The notes: a model not told the origin generated them from the sequence alone. A DNA stretch of 64,000 nucleotides from Rhopalosiphum padi (GCF_020882245.1 NC_083598.1:5511178-5575177); one strand, 5' to 3'. Shown: positions 38,719-53,730, numbered from the stretch's first letter. Translations and numbers: made by a program.

Positions 38719-41700
38719 AAACTAAATTTTTTTTATGCAAGTTTTGTTATGTTGTATTATGCTAAGTTTTAACTATACAATAGCGATTACAGTACGATCA
38801 TTTGATAATAACGAGAAATATAATATAGTATAATATTATAATATTATTATAGTGCAGGCAGATCGCACGTATCAAACAGCATTCGTCAGGTTAAGTTAGA
38901 TTTACATACAACATAATAGTTTTTTATTATATTCTAACTATTTATTATTCAAATATTTTGTTTTTATTTTTCATAGAAAATATTGAATAACAAAAATATT
39001 ATGGTAACAGCCATTGTTATATAATTTTAATTTTAGCTAATTTCTATAAATATGTAACCAGATCTAAGAAAACCTATTTAATGTATACCTATATTTATGT
39101 ATTTTCTGTATTTTTCATAGTACTTAGGTAATTCAGCTTGTTAAAATAACTATAACAATAAATAATCATAAGTCAAGTGCATACTTATTTTTTCACTATA
39201 ATATATTAACTATCTAATTCAGTGTAAATATATATTTTTCAATATTCTATTGGATAATTAAGTCAAATAGTGTAAATTGCGTTTTAAGTAGCTATCAAAT
39301 ACTACTTTCATACAACTTAGGTGTATTAAAATCATCATAAGTATTTATTTGAAATATATAACTATCTTTAACTGTCGAATATACTGGAATTTATTTGTAA
39401 CACAAAAGTAAATAGAAAGAACAATTATCTTAATACGTAATTTTATTTATCAAATATTAATGTATGATGATTATTTTTCCATTTTCCTTTAATATATTTA
39501 AATAAATAAATCTTGGTAATGATAAACGTTACTTTTAACAGTTAATTTATTTGAATATATCATATTTTCATTTGATTTTCCAAAGGTCTTCGTTCAATAT
39601 GTAAGCCTTTCTTTACTTTGAAAAAAAATATTTACGAAGACAAAAATCACTATATTTGCTTTTTTTCCTGTGTTCAATATACTAAATACTTTTATTTTTA
39701 TTATATAAAATACATATTTTGATAAACATTCTTTTTAAATATTTGTATCCTATACCATATAATATGTATAAATTATATATACCATAAATATAATTATACG
39801 TATAAGTTAACATTGATATAAAAATAGTAAAAGAAAACCAATAGGTTTATAGTAAAAAATATTTTTTATTTCATTATTATAATGCTAAGCTGTCATTTAA
39901 ATCAAAATAGAGGAATCATAATTAAATATTAATTTACTCAATATCGATACGTTTAAAGAATGTTTTTTATTGCTATTTTTTTAAAAATATAATTTAATTT
40001 AATTATATTAATAGTTTACAAATCGATTGAATATAATATTAGGGGTAATTTCAATACCAATAAATAATTTATCTATGAAAATGTTGTAGTGTCGTATGAT
40101 AGCACGATTTGTGTTATATTATGTCCTATGCATTACGCTGATAATTATACTCGACATATTTTGTTTTGATTTTTTCAGATTAATAGTACGAGTTGCATAC
40201 AATTCAGAAAGCAATACGTTATTGATACACTTAAAATGCACATCAGGTAATTAAAATAGTTGCATATATATATAGAATAATTTAATATCATATTTATATT
40301 TGTAATATTGAAAAACAAAAACTGAGGATTTAACCTGACTAAAAAATTCGAATAGATGGCACAGAGCCATCGGTCATATGTCGAAAACAATGTTTAAATC
40401 TAAGTTAGACATTTAATTTAATTTGTGGAAAGTAGATGAGTTGATAATAAAACGTTATGTAGACGAACACATCTGAGGTTAAGTTACTAATGAAAAAAAA
40501 CTTTGTTACTTTTTCAAAGCAAAAATAATTCTTTGGATTTATAAATTCCCTAACTTAATCATTGCTCACATGTGTAAATCATTTATTTTATTTTTTTAGC
40601 AAAAGTTTTATTTATATCACTTCCAGCTTAATCATTATTTTAGCTATTTGGTTCATTATATTATTATATCATTAACTAGTTGAATCGAAAATGTATTATA
40701 CGGTTCTATAATTTACACAACTCTAGTTACAAACAGTTAATTTTTTAGCAGAGCCCGAATAATTAGTATCCAAATGATTGTAAATTGTTGTTAAGTAGTT
40801 GTACTTTAAATTATTTTAAAATCAATTAATTAGGTGCATATACAAAGGAAACTCTTTATAATTTATCATGTAAGAGAAAAACATTCTTTCATTAAAAGGT
40901 TTTGTTAGGTAAAAAAAAATTTGGTTTTTATTATTTTGAAATAATTATTATAAATAACGGTTTCAATATTTTAAAAATATTTTTATAAAATATAATAACT
41001 TATTGTAGCAGGCTATGTAATTCCGTCACTAAATGAAAATATCTTAGAAATATGTATTTAAATCAAAAACACATAGCAGTTTTTATTGAGACTTGTAATA
41101 AATAAATAAAAATATAAAATAAAATAAAAATTTAAAACTAATAATATGCTGTAATAATGTAATTTATGTGGATAAATTTATTTTATTTTATCATCTAAAA
41201 ATATAATTTATTGAAAATGCGTGAAAATAGTATTATTTAGTATTATTAGTTATTACTTATTACTATAGAAGATATACATATTTACTTATTTTGTTCATTA
41301 TATTCAATAATTCATGTATTAATGATTTATTTATAAAGGCCATAATATTATTAATAAAAATATTGATTAATATTAAATAAATTCTTATGCACAATTTAGA
41401 GTGGAATTAAAATGTAATACATATGTACAATGTACATGTAATAAGATTCATCAAAATTCAAATCACATTATAAGTACACTAAATAGTGTTTTATTTTACT
41501 AAAAGTCATGTTATTACTTAATCATAAACTTTGTTTACAATGGTATTTCACTGCGATGTGTACGTTTTCAATAGAAATATGACAACAAGAAATATTTAAT
41601 GAATTGTTTGGTTGGTTGTTGGTTTATTAAATTGTACGCGATCAATGAATGCTTTTTAATATATAAATGTAAGCCTACTCACTGTTAATATTCGTCTTGC

Positions 41701-43990
41701 ATTATTCAGGAAGTTATGATTATATAATATTTATGCATGCTGCATAGTTACAAGTATTTATATATTTCATCATGTATACTTTTATTTGTGTGTTAGACGT
41801 TAGTTCTCGAATAAAGTGTGAGGCGCTGATAATTAAAAATAAATCTTTTGTTTTTTTTCTCTTGTGTTGATTAACTTGATAAGGAAATGCAAAGTAATAA
41901 AAATTCAGCAATTAAAATAATTCAAGGCTTGATTTTAATTTGTATATGTACAAAAGAGCTTCAAAAGCAGTATCGTAAAAAAATACTTTTAAAAAAGTAT
42001 TTAAATACTCACACTTGCATTTGCACAAAAAAGTTTTATAAATACATTTATAATATGTAGGTACTTTTATAAAAATGAATTTTAAGAATAAATTAAAGAC
42101 ATATGAAAGCAACTGTAAGTTTATTTTTTTTTAAACAACTTACACCTGGTTTTAGAATATATTTCATACAGCTATAAATTTAAACATTTAACAATTATAA
42201 TTGTAGATAATAATCAATACAAGACAAAGTTGTGTTTTATTAGTACAATTTGGTTGATATTTTTAGATATTGAATTATATTTTACCCTTATTTGGGATTG
42301 TATACATGCAATAACAAAATATATCTAATACGAATGCTGCAACTGTACTAGATTATAGGTACCTGTGTTAAAAAAAAATCTGTTTTAATAATTCATTAAA
42401 ATTTATTACGGCTTCCAGTATTGCCAATAAATAAACAATTTCACTTTTATTCATGAATAGCAGATGTTTATACAAGTACTACCTACCTACATTTATAAAT
42501 TATTTTTTATCAAATTCTTGTGTATAGTATAATGATTGGGAGTATAATATTGTTATTTAATTAAAAAAGGTTTTTAATTAAATTAAGTGCAGAAACATTT
42601 TATATGATTTTATTAAAATATTTATGACGTTCAGTTTTTGATCAAAATAATTGCATGTTCCCTTTATTTAAGAATTTCATAAACAATACATTATATTATT
42701 GTATTTATTTGTTTATTTTATATTTGTTTGATTAAAGTTTTGTATTTGAATTTTGTTACTATTGTTCCATAGTATCCATCTTTACTTAATATGGAATATA
42801 TAGGGGATTTTGTTAACATAACATAATCCAACATTTGAATACTGACTATTAAAATATTAAAATATTTAGGCACTTATACATCTTTTTGTTTTGCAATTAA
42901 GACACATATTATATTTTACGCGATATTATAACGATTTTTAATATTTACGTCATATCTGCCATAAATACTATTTTAATATTAATAATTAGATTCTAAAATA
43001 AAATTTAGTTTACCATTTTGTTTTTTATTTTAAAATAAAATTAAAGTATTGTGATTTATGAGTTATTTATTTGCAATAATTTCTTTCAAAACAGACTTTA
43101 TACATTAAAAAATAATCTTAAATTAGATTTAAATTTAATAGGCTTATTACTCCACATGTAGTGCTTAGAGTAGATTTCCTTAAAATATCGTTGTACTGTG
43201 AACATAATAATATACGATAGTTAAATTGTTTCTATTTTATAATTTGATTATAACAATATGAAAGTTACTATTTAAAGTGTTTATTATTAGTACCTTATAA
43301 TGATTTTGACATTTTTTAAATTGTTTGTAATGATGGGTCTTTAAATTTTAATAATGTTCCTAAATACCTACATGAAATGAAAATTGTATGTTAAAAATCA
43401 AATAGAAATTTTATTTTATGTTTAATAAAGATAAATTTTGTATTCTGATTCTATTAACTATAAAATACAAAATATTATGTAAATAATTAAAATAGGTATT
43501 AATTATAGTAATTAAGAAATTCTATCTAGAAACGATTGAAATAAATTGAAATTAATGACATGTCATTAAGTACTTATAATTTAAATAAAATTGCATATTA
43601 TTATGAATATAGTTGATTCCTGCTTACGTTGTAAAATATGTTTTCAAAAGCTGTAAATCGGATCAGAATTGAGTTTAATAAAATGGAAATACTCGTACCA
43701 ATACAAGAATGAGTGAAGTGATTTAAAGTATCTTAACGATTACTCTGTCTGTTATCAATCACATTATAGTAAGTCTAACGAGTACACTTACGTATACCAT
43801 TTTATATCAATAAATGTAACGCTGAAAATAATAATATGGAAAAGAATATAAAATATTACTTTCAGTTTGATGTAGTTAATGTATCAAATCGTTTTCGAGT
43901 TCAATAGCTTATAATATTTTAATTCGATGCCTTTGTTTCAAGTTTGCTGTCATTTTGGTATTTCTTATATTGTACAGTGACATAGTTAAT
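38719..43990. other. AT-rich non-coding sequence
   Basis: Over 5 kb of A/T-rich DNA with no supported gene. Frames at 40175-40390, 41720-41911 and 41912-42112 (minus) are rich in Ile, Tyr, Asn, Cys and Lys as expected by chance. Confidence 0.65.
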
Positions 43991-44511
43991 TAATACTCAG
44001 AGCTGTAATCTCGAAAAAAACTTTTGAAATGTTCCACCAGCAAAATTATATTAGGTTATCTGAAATTTAGTGCCACATTTTTGTTTTTGTTTTGTTTCTT
44101 TCGTTTTCTTTCTTCACAACTCATGCCACATTTTTTCCACAGTCTGCGTGAGTACCTACTACACTTTTCTACCCGTCGCTTTTCACGATTTTTTCCCTAC
44201 ATGTATTTATCCTTGGATCCTTTTACCCAACAATCTATCTATGTTTATCGATTTACCTATGTCTCTCTCTTCTTTCTCTCTGCCTTGCGATGCATCTCTC
44301 ACTTCGAACAGAATTCCACATTTTGTTCCTGTCGTAATACTATACAGCCGTTACATTGCAGGTACTCGTACTCAGCTGCAGTCAACAATCGTTTACACGT
44401 TTTGTTTCTTATGTGAGGCTATTTTTTCTTCAGTAAAACTACTTTACTACGTGTACGTTTTCGGCAACTACTTGACGCGGCCACACCGATAAAACGTGTA
44501 CCTACTTTCCC

Positions 44512-44524
44512 TCCAAGCCACTCG
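44512..44524. repeat. 13-bp direct repeat, copy 1
   Basis: tccaagccactcg; the second copy is at 45109-45121, about 600 bases on, both within the GC-richer block. Confidence 0.6.
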
Positions 44525-45108
44525 CTCGTTATCAGTGAGAAACGTTCTTATTTAACAGTGGGGCTGGATAAATTCGAGTACAGTTGAGAAGGGAAACGTG
44601 GAAAAAATGTGTAATTTCTTACACAGGTGCCCTAAAGAGGAATCTGCCGCTGTTACACATACACACACACACACACATATCCCTCAGGCTGTAATATACA
44701 CTTGTCACATGCTTGCATGTGTGTGTGTGTATTATATACATCGTCTTCTTCGTATTACCTCCACCGTTATACTTAAATACACCTCGGATGTAGTTCACCT
44801 ACATGCCGTTAAAATGCTTTTATTGTTCAGTACTATTTCCCTCGTGCCACACCACCATCTGATTCGAAACCTTTGTAAACCACTGGTTTTACCTCGTATA
44901 TCATTTACACATAAACACACACACACACACCTAATTTGTTCTGTAATACAATTTTGTAACCTTACCTTCGTCGAATCACGTACTTTGTGGTAGTAACGAT
45001 GACGGTGGCAGTGATGACGGTTGAATGGTCGGTGAATAGGCAAGCGCACTGAGCTACTATTGTAGAGCTTAAAATATGCAGTTTACCAAACCCTAGTCTA
45101 ACCTACCG

Positions 45109-45121
45109 TCCAAGCCACTCG
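45109..45121. repeat. 13-bp direct repeat, copy 2
   Basis: Exact copy of 44512-44524, followed by acgtc instead of ctcg. Confidence 0.6.
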
Positions 45122-45160
45122 ACGTCAAACCTGTCTCCATCCGTCTACAAAATTGGTTCT

Positions 45161-47780
45161 AAATAAACTTTCACACACATCCATTCATCGTATCTTGTAC
45201 ATACGTAGGTATATTATTTTATTATTTTATGCGATATGTTACGATATAAATGTTAACAACGTATGCAGTAGCAATGCTGCCAGTAGTACGTTTCACCCTT
45301 GTCGGAACTCTGTCATCGGTATCGTTATTACCATACAACTACCTATATTTTATTATTGCATCCTTTTTTTTCATAACATACAAATAAAACAATATTTTAT
45401 CGACTTCGTGAATACGTCAAATATGTATACGTCGTCGAACGCAATTGTATATAATATTCGATGCGCGTGTACAAAATTATGGTTTTTCACACATTAATGT
45501 AGGGCATATTATTTTCCATTCTTTAATATTCGTTTCATAATTAATGTGAAAATTACGCTCTCAAGCTCGTTAACGCATGAGTTATATACCAACTGCAGAG
45601 GCATATATAATATGCATGATATGCATATTAATTTTGTTTACAATATTAGACTATTGGCCAACCTATTCTTAAATCAAAATATGTAAATTTGATAAATTAC
45701 TACTGTATTATGTTTAATTGTTTGAAAACCATTTATCATTGAGCATTCTTTGTAACTTTAGGAACATATTTTTAAACTCTCATTATTTGTATATAATAAA
45801 TACGAAAATGCACGTAATACTTTATTGTACTTTTTTAATGGATTTTGTATTATCTACGCCATAAAGCCTTATATAAGTTAAACGGATCATTAGGTACTAT
45901 AATTGAGTAGTATTGATTATTGACTGATTTATCGTATATTATGTGTAAATCTGGCGATACTAAGGTGCATTCGTAAAACAATTTTGGATAATATTTCTTA
46001 CGGATGATTTTTAAAATCGATTTTCTATTATATTGTATCATGCATTTTTGGAAATTATATTAAATTATTATTTAGATTATATCTGATTTCAATATAAATT
46101 CGAACTTCTAAGTAAAATGGAATTTCTGTATCATATTCTAATATTTACATGGAAAAATTTCTTTTTAAATAAGCATAATTTGTATATCTAAAAGCATTCT
46201 CGCTCCATTAAATTATTATATTTTAGTAGTGAAGTATAATATATTTTTATTTTTATGACAACTCGTGTTTTATTAATACACTTAGACATAGAGGATACAT
46301 TTTTATTTCTTCATATTGAATAAATAATATTTTTTTATAATACAATTGAATTCAATATATAGCTCTTTGAAAAGTAAATAAACAAAATAATGATGAAGTA
46401 TTAAAAAACGGTATTTCTATAAATAATATGTGATAAATATGAAATATAGATGGAAAATATCAAGGGTGGAGGAGTTACCATCGTATTATTGCACTATATT
46501 TCAAATGAGAAATATTCAGGAAAAAATATCGACAGTGAAAATGATACAATGCGGAATAGTAATACTATTTACAGTGAAATGCATTAAACTCTATATAATG
46601 TATTATAATGAAACTTAGTCTTCGCCATGATTTATTTTTTATTTTTAATATTTGATGTTTTATATACGTAAATTATGATATAATATCATTATTCAATATA
46701 AAATGGTAAATTAAGTAAATATTTTTAATAAAAAAAAAAATTATTCTTGAAGATAGACATTTCAATGATAAATCAGCTTTTATGATTATTTACGTATTAC
46801 TTGCAATTACAGATATTATTTAGAGTAATTAAAATTTGGAAGTATATAATTTTTACATAGATGTATTTTTTATATATATATACGAAACAATATAGCTGTA
46901 TCATTTTATATGGTATGCTTATGCTACATGATCAATAAATATTGATTTCTAAACATTTTAACAATATTAATAATTGTCTAACAAACTAATAATCATTGTA
47001 TTTTATATTAACAGCATTGCAAAATAGGAAAATTACAAACTTAATTTATCGAGTTCATACTTACAATACATTAATAATAAAACTCAAAAAAATTAACATA
47101 AACTTCAAATTAGAAAGTTTCAAAGTGAAAAAAAAAAAAAAATTAATGTAAAGAAATACTAAAAATATATTCGCATCAATTTGGTGCTAATTTGGTTTTA
47201 GTTATCAAAAATATTTTGTTAACCAAAAAATTTAGTTGAATGGAAATTTTTTTTATGTATATTTTACTGTAAAAACAATAATATTTAACGCAAGTCCAAA
47301 TGGGTACTTCATAGTGAAGATACCCTATATCTGCCTTCCCGTTTACCTATTCTTATTACCCACCTACACTTAGACTGTTTATTTTAATTTATGTAACACG
47401 ATATGTGATAATTGCATTGGAACAAACCGCATTTTATGCTTAAACACCTCGATGCGCATATTACGGCGTGTAACTATGGAACCGTATAATATCAAAACAC
47501 ACAATTTGACCTTGTTTTTTCTTGATATCATACAATCTATAAACTTGCCAACATCATGTAGGTATATATATATAGTGTAATTCTGTAACATACACGTAGA
47601 CGAAAATAGTAGAATATGCTCTAGGTCTAGAAGAAAATGGAAAAGTTAGAATCATAATAATAATATAATCTATTGTATAGTAATAATAGTGTGGGGGTAG
47701 ATACCTAACATAATATTATTGTCTCGTTAACGTCATTATATGGAAATCCATTATTCGCGACCGATTTCTAAAAAAGAACA
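45161..47780. other. AT-rich non-coding sequence
   Basis: No gene is supported; moderately complex to about 45500, then AT-rich. The frames at 45153-45497, 45850-46041, 46430-46618 and 47379-47591 show no family motif. A small hairpin is at 47302-47325. Confidence 0.55.
47302..47325. repeat. Small hairpin
   Basis: GGGTA-CTTCA, loop TAG, TGAAG, one bulged A, TACCC: ten base pairs in all. Confidence 0.6.
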
Positions 47781-47789
47781 CCTCGAATA

Positions 47790-48010
47790 ATATCTTCCCG
47801 TGGTGATGTCGTACCCGAAGGCCAGACTAAATACCACATTTTCGGACACTGAGGGCGATTCGCGAATTGTTGTTATAATTATTATTATTACTATTTATAT
47901 TATTATTATTATTACCACCATACGCATGGACGTGACGTTCTTCCCCTTTCTGATGGCGGAGACTGCGGTAGCTTCGGCTATTATTATCGGGGGCGATGTC
48001 TGATCCCTGA
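47790..48010. promoter_or_regulatory. GC-richer patch around a TTA/ATT repeat
   Basis: Two GC-richer flanks (47800-47870 and 47925-48005) enclose an ATT-type trinucleotide-rich core (about 47876-47918). A 67-codon plus-strand frame (47800-48003) spans all three and has a poly-Ile middle, which argues against a protein. CpG-bearing words such as gggcgattcgcg suggest a regulatory or non-coding exon role. Confidence 0.3.
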
Positions 48011-48219
48011 TAACGTATCGAGTTAATGAACTACCAGCGTTCGATATATTGTACAGTTTAATAATAATATGTATATTCTACGATAAATAATGTCTTCGAC
48101 CGATTACCCTTATAATAGATAGGTGCACATTTTATTATACAATCGATATGGAGATTCGTAGTAATATTATTATTGTATTATTAATACGTTCACACTAACG
48201 TAGTCATATAACAATAATT

Positions 48220-48430
48220 CTCACGCGTTATTTTGAAGGAGTCTCAATTATTGATTTTTTCAACATGCGTCGCCGTTTTGACCTTTAAATCTGGGCGAGC
48301 AAAGCTCTTATTTATTGCGCACAATGAATGCCATCGGCTGACTATGTAACATTGACACTACACACGGATAAATACGCATGTAATAATTATTATGGACAGG
48401 TATTCTAGTGGGATTGACCGTGAGATTTTA
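48220..48430. promoter_or_regulatory. Second complex patch
   Basis: Complex sequence with CG words (tcacgcgtta, catgcgtcgccg, ctgggcgagc) between AT-rich flanks. No frame; possible regulatory DNA, grouped by proximity with 47790-48010. Confidence 0.25.
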
Positions 48431-51400
48431 TCGCACATGAAAAAGATTAATGTTGATATGTTTCACTAAAATATTACCTAGTCTAACTTAACACTCTCGC
48501 GGTATCAACATTTGATTGTAAATAAAAACTTTATCAAGTAATAATTAAACAAAAAAAAACAGCCTCACAAAGTACTGTGAAGATTAAATTCATTCGTCGT
48601 AATATCCACATCTCGTTAAGGGATAATGATAAAGTTGTTATATTAGTATTCTTATTATAATTATTAAACATTTAAACACAATAATATTTAACTTTTGTAT
48701 AAATGGTTATGCGCTGGAAATTTAGTTTAGTTATGATTTGCTTTAAAAAACTAAAGAGAATATAAAATTATACATTTATCTTTATAAAAAATACCACCTA
48801 AATTAGATACTAGATGATTGTTATTTGTATTTGAGAATAATATGTCAACGAAACATATTTTATACCAAACTATAATAGCATAAAACAAATTACCATATAT
48901 TACTGATCAATAAATAAATAAATTGGATATTGTTTAATTATAATAAAAATATACAGAATCTAGCTTCCAAACACAGTTTCCTCAGCCACAAATAATAATC
49001 AAGTTGGATATCCACATTAAAATATAGTAAAGTTTATATAGTATTTATTATTGTATAATAAACGAGTATTATGCGATTTTCTTGCTTATCACGTATTGTG
49101 AATCTAAGTAAAACAACCTGGTATATTAGACAATATTGTCATAAAACCGTGGTTATTTTTCTCTAAATATATTTTGATAAACAACTCTATTAATTGTATG
49201 AATGGCAACAATTTATCATTTATTAAAATATAAAAAAAATAATACTTAAACTTTGTGTTTATAATTTATACTCCAGACAGTAGATATTATAATATATTAA
49301 GTCCATTAAATTATAACTGTAGACTATGAATTAAATATTCCATGGGCACATACGCGATATTAATAATTTCAATGTTATTATTAAAACTAGTCATCTCTAC
49401 AAATAACCATCAACCTAACCATTTGGGTTACCAATGAAGAGGTATGCTTGATGGTTATATCGATTCCGTTCGAATTGTAAAATACTTAATGAAAACGTAT
49501 TGTTTATGGAAATTCGTATAAATCCAGTAAACATTAATTTTTTTAATTGTCATATTATTGTTGCAGAATAACTAAAAGGTCAACAATATTTAAAATGTTA
49601 TTAGTAGTAACAATGAACAATTTAAAAGATTTAGACCCTAGAAATCAAGAGCTGTTTACGTATACGCCATAGAGGTATACATGTGGATAAAATATCATAA
49701 CGTTTTTTTTTCGAGGGGACTTAATTTTCAAAATACTCGAAAAACAGCTGACAAAAAATACAATAAAATAAAAATCTATCTATGCGAATAACGTTATTCA
49801 TGTAACTGCCATGCATTAATACGCAATATGAATCCAAACTTATTTTTTTTTCAATATTTTACCCTTTTTGCCGTGGATGTTTATAATAATTTATTGGTTC
49901 TATTGAGTAGGTTTGTATTTTAGTGTCTATTTACTATACATGTATAGGTACGCCAGTCCTATTTCATTTTATATCAATAAATTATGTAACCGAATAAATT
50001 GCAGAGACAACAACGAAACTCCAATTCGAATAGCTGCTCTCGTCCCCCGGCGAATAGTGGTAATTTGTTTTAAATGGTAAATATTGATTCAAAACTGTAG
50101 CGGTAGCGCATTATAAAGATATAATATATTTTATTATATTTCGTCCAAAATACCAATATTACGATCCGATGTTATAAAATATCAGCAATATTCTGCATAA
50201 ACGAATCGTATATGCGTTGATGACGTTTTTAAATCCAATTAAATGTATTAATATACACACGATTGAACTAGCCTAATCAATGAGACGTAATAATTTATAT
50301 AGTTTTATTTTTATTTATTCAAAATAACATGTTTAACATACTCTACAAGTATGTACTCGGAATTCATGTTTAGTAAAGTTAAAATATTTAAAATACAATT
50401 TCATAAAAAATTATTTTGTAACACATACTAAGATTTACCGCTGAGTTAATTAATAAACTTGACAGAGACCAGACAAAGTCTGCAGCAAGACTATTGCGTG
50501 GTACATGGAATTAATTAAAATTCAGCTTGCAAAAGATTTTTATGTCAATGCGGTCTGAAATATTTAATATAGAGCTTTAATTACTTGAACATACTTTTTA
50601 TTGATAAGTTACTTAGGGAAAAATTTAACTTACTTGACTTTCTAATCCTAATAAAATTAAATACACTAACGTTTCACTTTAGAAACAAATCTATTTTTGA
50701 TAATATTAAATTAAATAGATCTCACTAAGTCCAAAATAGTAGTGGATACTCAGTGGAAGCAATGTTTATAACTATTTCGATTTTCACGTTGATCATTTAT
50801 TTAAACTTATTTTACATTATATTATGTTATGTCAACTATGATATATATTATATTATATTGAAAGTATTAATTTTAAGTCATTCGTGTATAAAATAAGTAA
50901 TAATAATATGTTAATTTAAAATTATTTATTCTGTCCAAGTAGTATTGTAATATTTTTTCACAACATCTTTTAAGAAGTAATGGGTGGTTTTTAGTTTATA
51001 TAAATCGTTATTATTTGTTCATATAATAATTATTAGGTAATATATGTGTGTCAACTATATAAATAACGATATATTTTTAATATTACTCAAAATTATCTTT
51101 ATTTTTGTTTAAAATCAAATAATTTAAAGTACACAGCCTTTTAAGCCTTTAAACCATATAAGTAAACAAAAAATAGTGACCCGACGGGTTATCGATTATT
51201 ATGAAAGTAAATGTGGATAAATCATAAGATTTTTATATAACTGTTCTTGCTAGACAAGTCTTAACCATAATATTTTTAAATGGATAAACTATAAAAAAAT
51301 AACATTTAAGTCATGTAAAAATCTACTAATCTACCCTGAAAATAAGAATGGTACCTTAAGTTGTTATTGAAATTTAACTTATATGTTTGGTAAATGGTCA

Positions 51401-53729
51401 GTAAATTCCAATGGATATAATATAGTACCTATTATGTGTATACTTTGGGAACATTAAACTAACCATAACATTTTGTTTTCACTTTCAAATGTTTAGTACT
51501 CTTAGTATAATTTATAATGTATATCATAATATAAGTAAACTATAACTGTTCAAAATAATTTGTAAATCAAAAATGTGGAACTTTCTTTGCTGCTTATTAT
51601 GTATCAATTAAATCTTACATTAAATGTGTTAGTTAAAATTAACAATGTAGCAACATAATCAGTAGGAACCGATTTGAATACAATTTGTATTTTTTTTTTT
51701 AATATTCAAAAACATTGCTTTCTAAGCACAAAATGCATTTTATAAATCAAAGAATTAATAAACGTAATTTTTATTTTACATTTTTTTTGTATTTTAAAGA
51801 CTATTACTTTTTTAGAGCATTTTTTTGACATGTTTAGTGAATTTTTATGTTCTTAAGTTATTTTTATAAAATAATGGATAACATTTTATAAACATTTAGT
51901 TAAAATTAATTTAAAAAAAATGAAATGAAATATTATTTATTTTTCCTTGCCATACTTTTATTTTTATTATTTGTTTTATGTTTTTACCGATCAGATTAAT
52001 ATGACGCCGTCGCCACCTATAATATGGTTTGTCATACGGAACTATTTTTGACACGTGTAGACATTTAGATAATATATTCGTACACGCAATTAGACAAATA
52101 GTTAATAAAAATAAGAATTTTTGAATAAATTTAAGAACATTTAAAAAAAATTATTATGAGGCATTTTTCTTGTTTTTTAGAGCATTTAAATCTGTTCTAT
52201 AATAATCAATATATTTGTATTTACCTAAATATATAACCATATTTTATTCTCGAATCGTTTAATTAAGACACTTACTTCATCTCCAGTACCATCAAATTAG
52301 TTACAATACCAATTTACACAACAAACTTTTGTATATCTGATCATTAAATAAATATAATGCCGTATTGTGTTTATTTGTTGACGATGTGTCATCTAATCCA
52401 TGCTATGTAAATAAATTAATATTATATCTGTAATTCACTACCAATGGTTATTGTTGCTAAAGCTTATATTAAATTAAAAAAAAAAATGTAATACACTTCA
52501 TTGATTTATAATTTTGAACTACTCCTTATTTCACACAAACTAGGCAATTTAAATGTTCAATAGTTTAATTTATACAGTAATAATAATTATCATTTTAATA
52601 ATTGTTATATTTTAATTATTTTTATTATTATTTTTTTTTTTAATATTTCACTCTTTGGCCAATCATTATAATATCTGAGCAACTGCATTTTGAAAATCCA
52701 GGGCTACAAAAACCACTTTGTCTTGCAATATATCGATCCAGAATACGTTGAAGAGCTTAGACACACTCGAAAATGGTGGTGAGAGAAAGGTAGGTGGAGA
52801 GAGATGTAAAAAAAAATTATACATAGCACAACCCTTTTAACCACAGTCGAGGTCTCGTAGTAACTGTTTCATCGCCATGGCCCCAGCTTTTGTTCTAAAG
52901 AATTTTTTCACTCTGTTTTTACCCCTTAACCCCTTTTTCTTGACATGTTTTTTTTGCTCGTCAATATGTATAGGGATATGTATGAAAAAAAAAATAATAA
53001 AATAAAATTCGCTAAGTTTTCATTTTTCTGGCTTCTGTCCTAAACTTGTTAATCGGGTATATTTATCAAGAGTCAGTAATTCTCAAACAACTTACATATT
53101 AAACTTACAAACAACATGACATTTTATGAAAATTATTGACAGCTATTTTACGAGTGTATAAAAAGTTGATTCATTTAGGAAGTAATAATTGTTGTTGAAT
53201 CTCTGTTAAAAGTGTGTATAAAAATTGACAACATAAAAACAATAAAAGTGTGTATAAAATAACAATGAACATTTTTTTATTGTCAGTGGAATCGTAAAAT
53301 ATATAATAAACACAAAATATCTTAGTTTCCGTGTACCAACGATATAAATCAATTGGTTTTCAATACTTCACGTTTATATGTTTCGGAAAATACTTTTCGG
53401 GATAGTAAAATGTGCCAAAACATTTATAAATAATAAATCGAATTACTGTAAAAAAAATAAAATTTAGCACCTTAATACATATTTTCTGAGTTCTTCAACT
53501 ACTTTTGGACCTTTTTGAAAAATAATAAACAGTCAATATTTATTTGTTTCATTACAATAAGAACAAGTATTGAACAATTCAATTTTATAATAATAATTAT
53601 TGTTATACTTAATTCAATGGAACATAACTGTAAATAATGCTATTAAATTCAACAGCAGTGGTCTTTGCGATTAAAAACTTGTCAGATATAGTCACTATTT
53701 GTTTATTTATCGATCGATTAGACAATATA

Positions 53730-53730
<1 letters not shown>
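48431..53730. other. AT-rich non-coding sequence
   Basis: No gene is seen over 5.3 kb, and no frame of 60 codons. Notable are a nested hairpin at 49403-49458, a somewhat complex patch at 52680-52960 that includes a purine-rich 12-20 base word (ggtggagagagatg) and a pyrimidine-rich stretch, and two copies of aaaagtgtgtata at 53208-53220 and 53244-53256. Confidence 0.6.
49403..49458. repeat. Nested hairpin
   Basis: ataaccatcaa (49403-49413) pairs exactly with ttgatggttat (49448-49458). Inside, taacc (49416-49420) pairs with ggtta (49426-49430). The arms are too short for a typical microRNA precursor. Confidence 0.6.

Larger units (their letters stand above)
44020..45160. other. Pyrimidine-rich, GC-richer block with CA/TG repeats
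   Basis: From about 44020 base composition changes sharply: the plus strand is rich in C and T over several hundred bases (44090-44330), with many CG-containing words, then mixed complex sequence to 45160. It holds (AC)n runs near 44661-44677 and 44919-44930 and a (TG)n run near 44717-44729. The 13-mer tccaagccactcg occurs twice, at 44512-44524 and 45109-45121. Long frames in two plus-strand phases (44024-44416 and 44070-44492) overlap; both are Phe/Ser/Leu-rich because C/T-rich DNA has few stops, so neither is called as a gene. Candidates are a long non-coding RNA exon, a regulatory block or an unusual repeat. Confidence 0.45.

Noticed and set aside
44024..44492. Two overlapping plus-strand frames of 130 and 140 codons
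   Set aside because: C/T-rich DNA has few stops in any phase; both translations are Phe/Ser/Leu-rich with no domain and they overlap in different frames.
44598..44993. 131-codon frame
   Set aside because: Reads through two CA repeats giving His/Thr runs; no family features.
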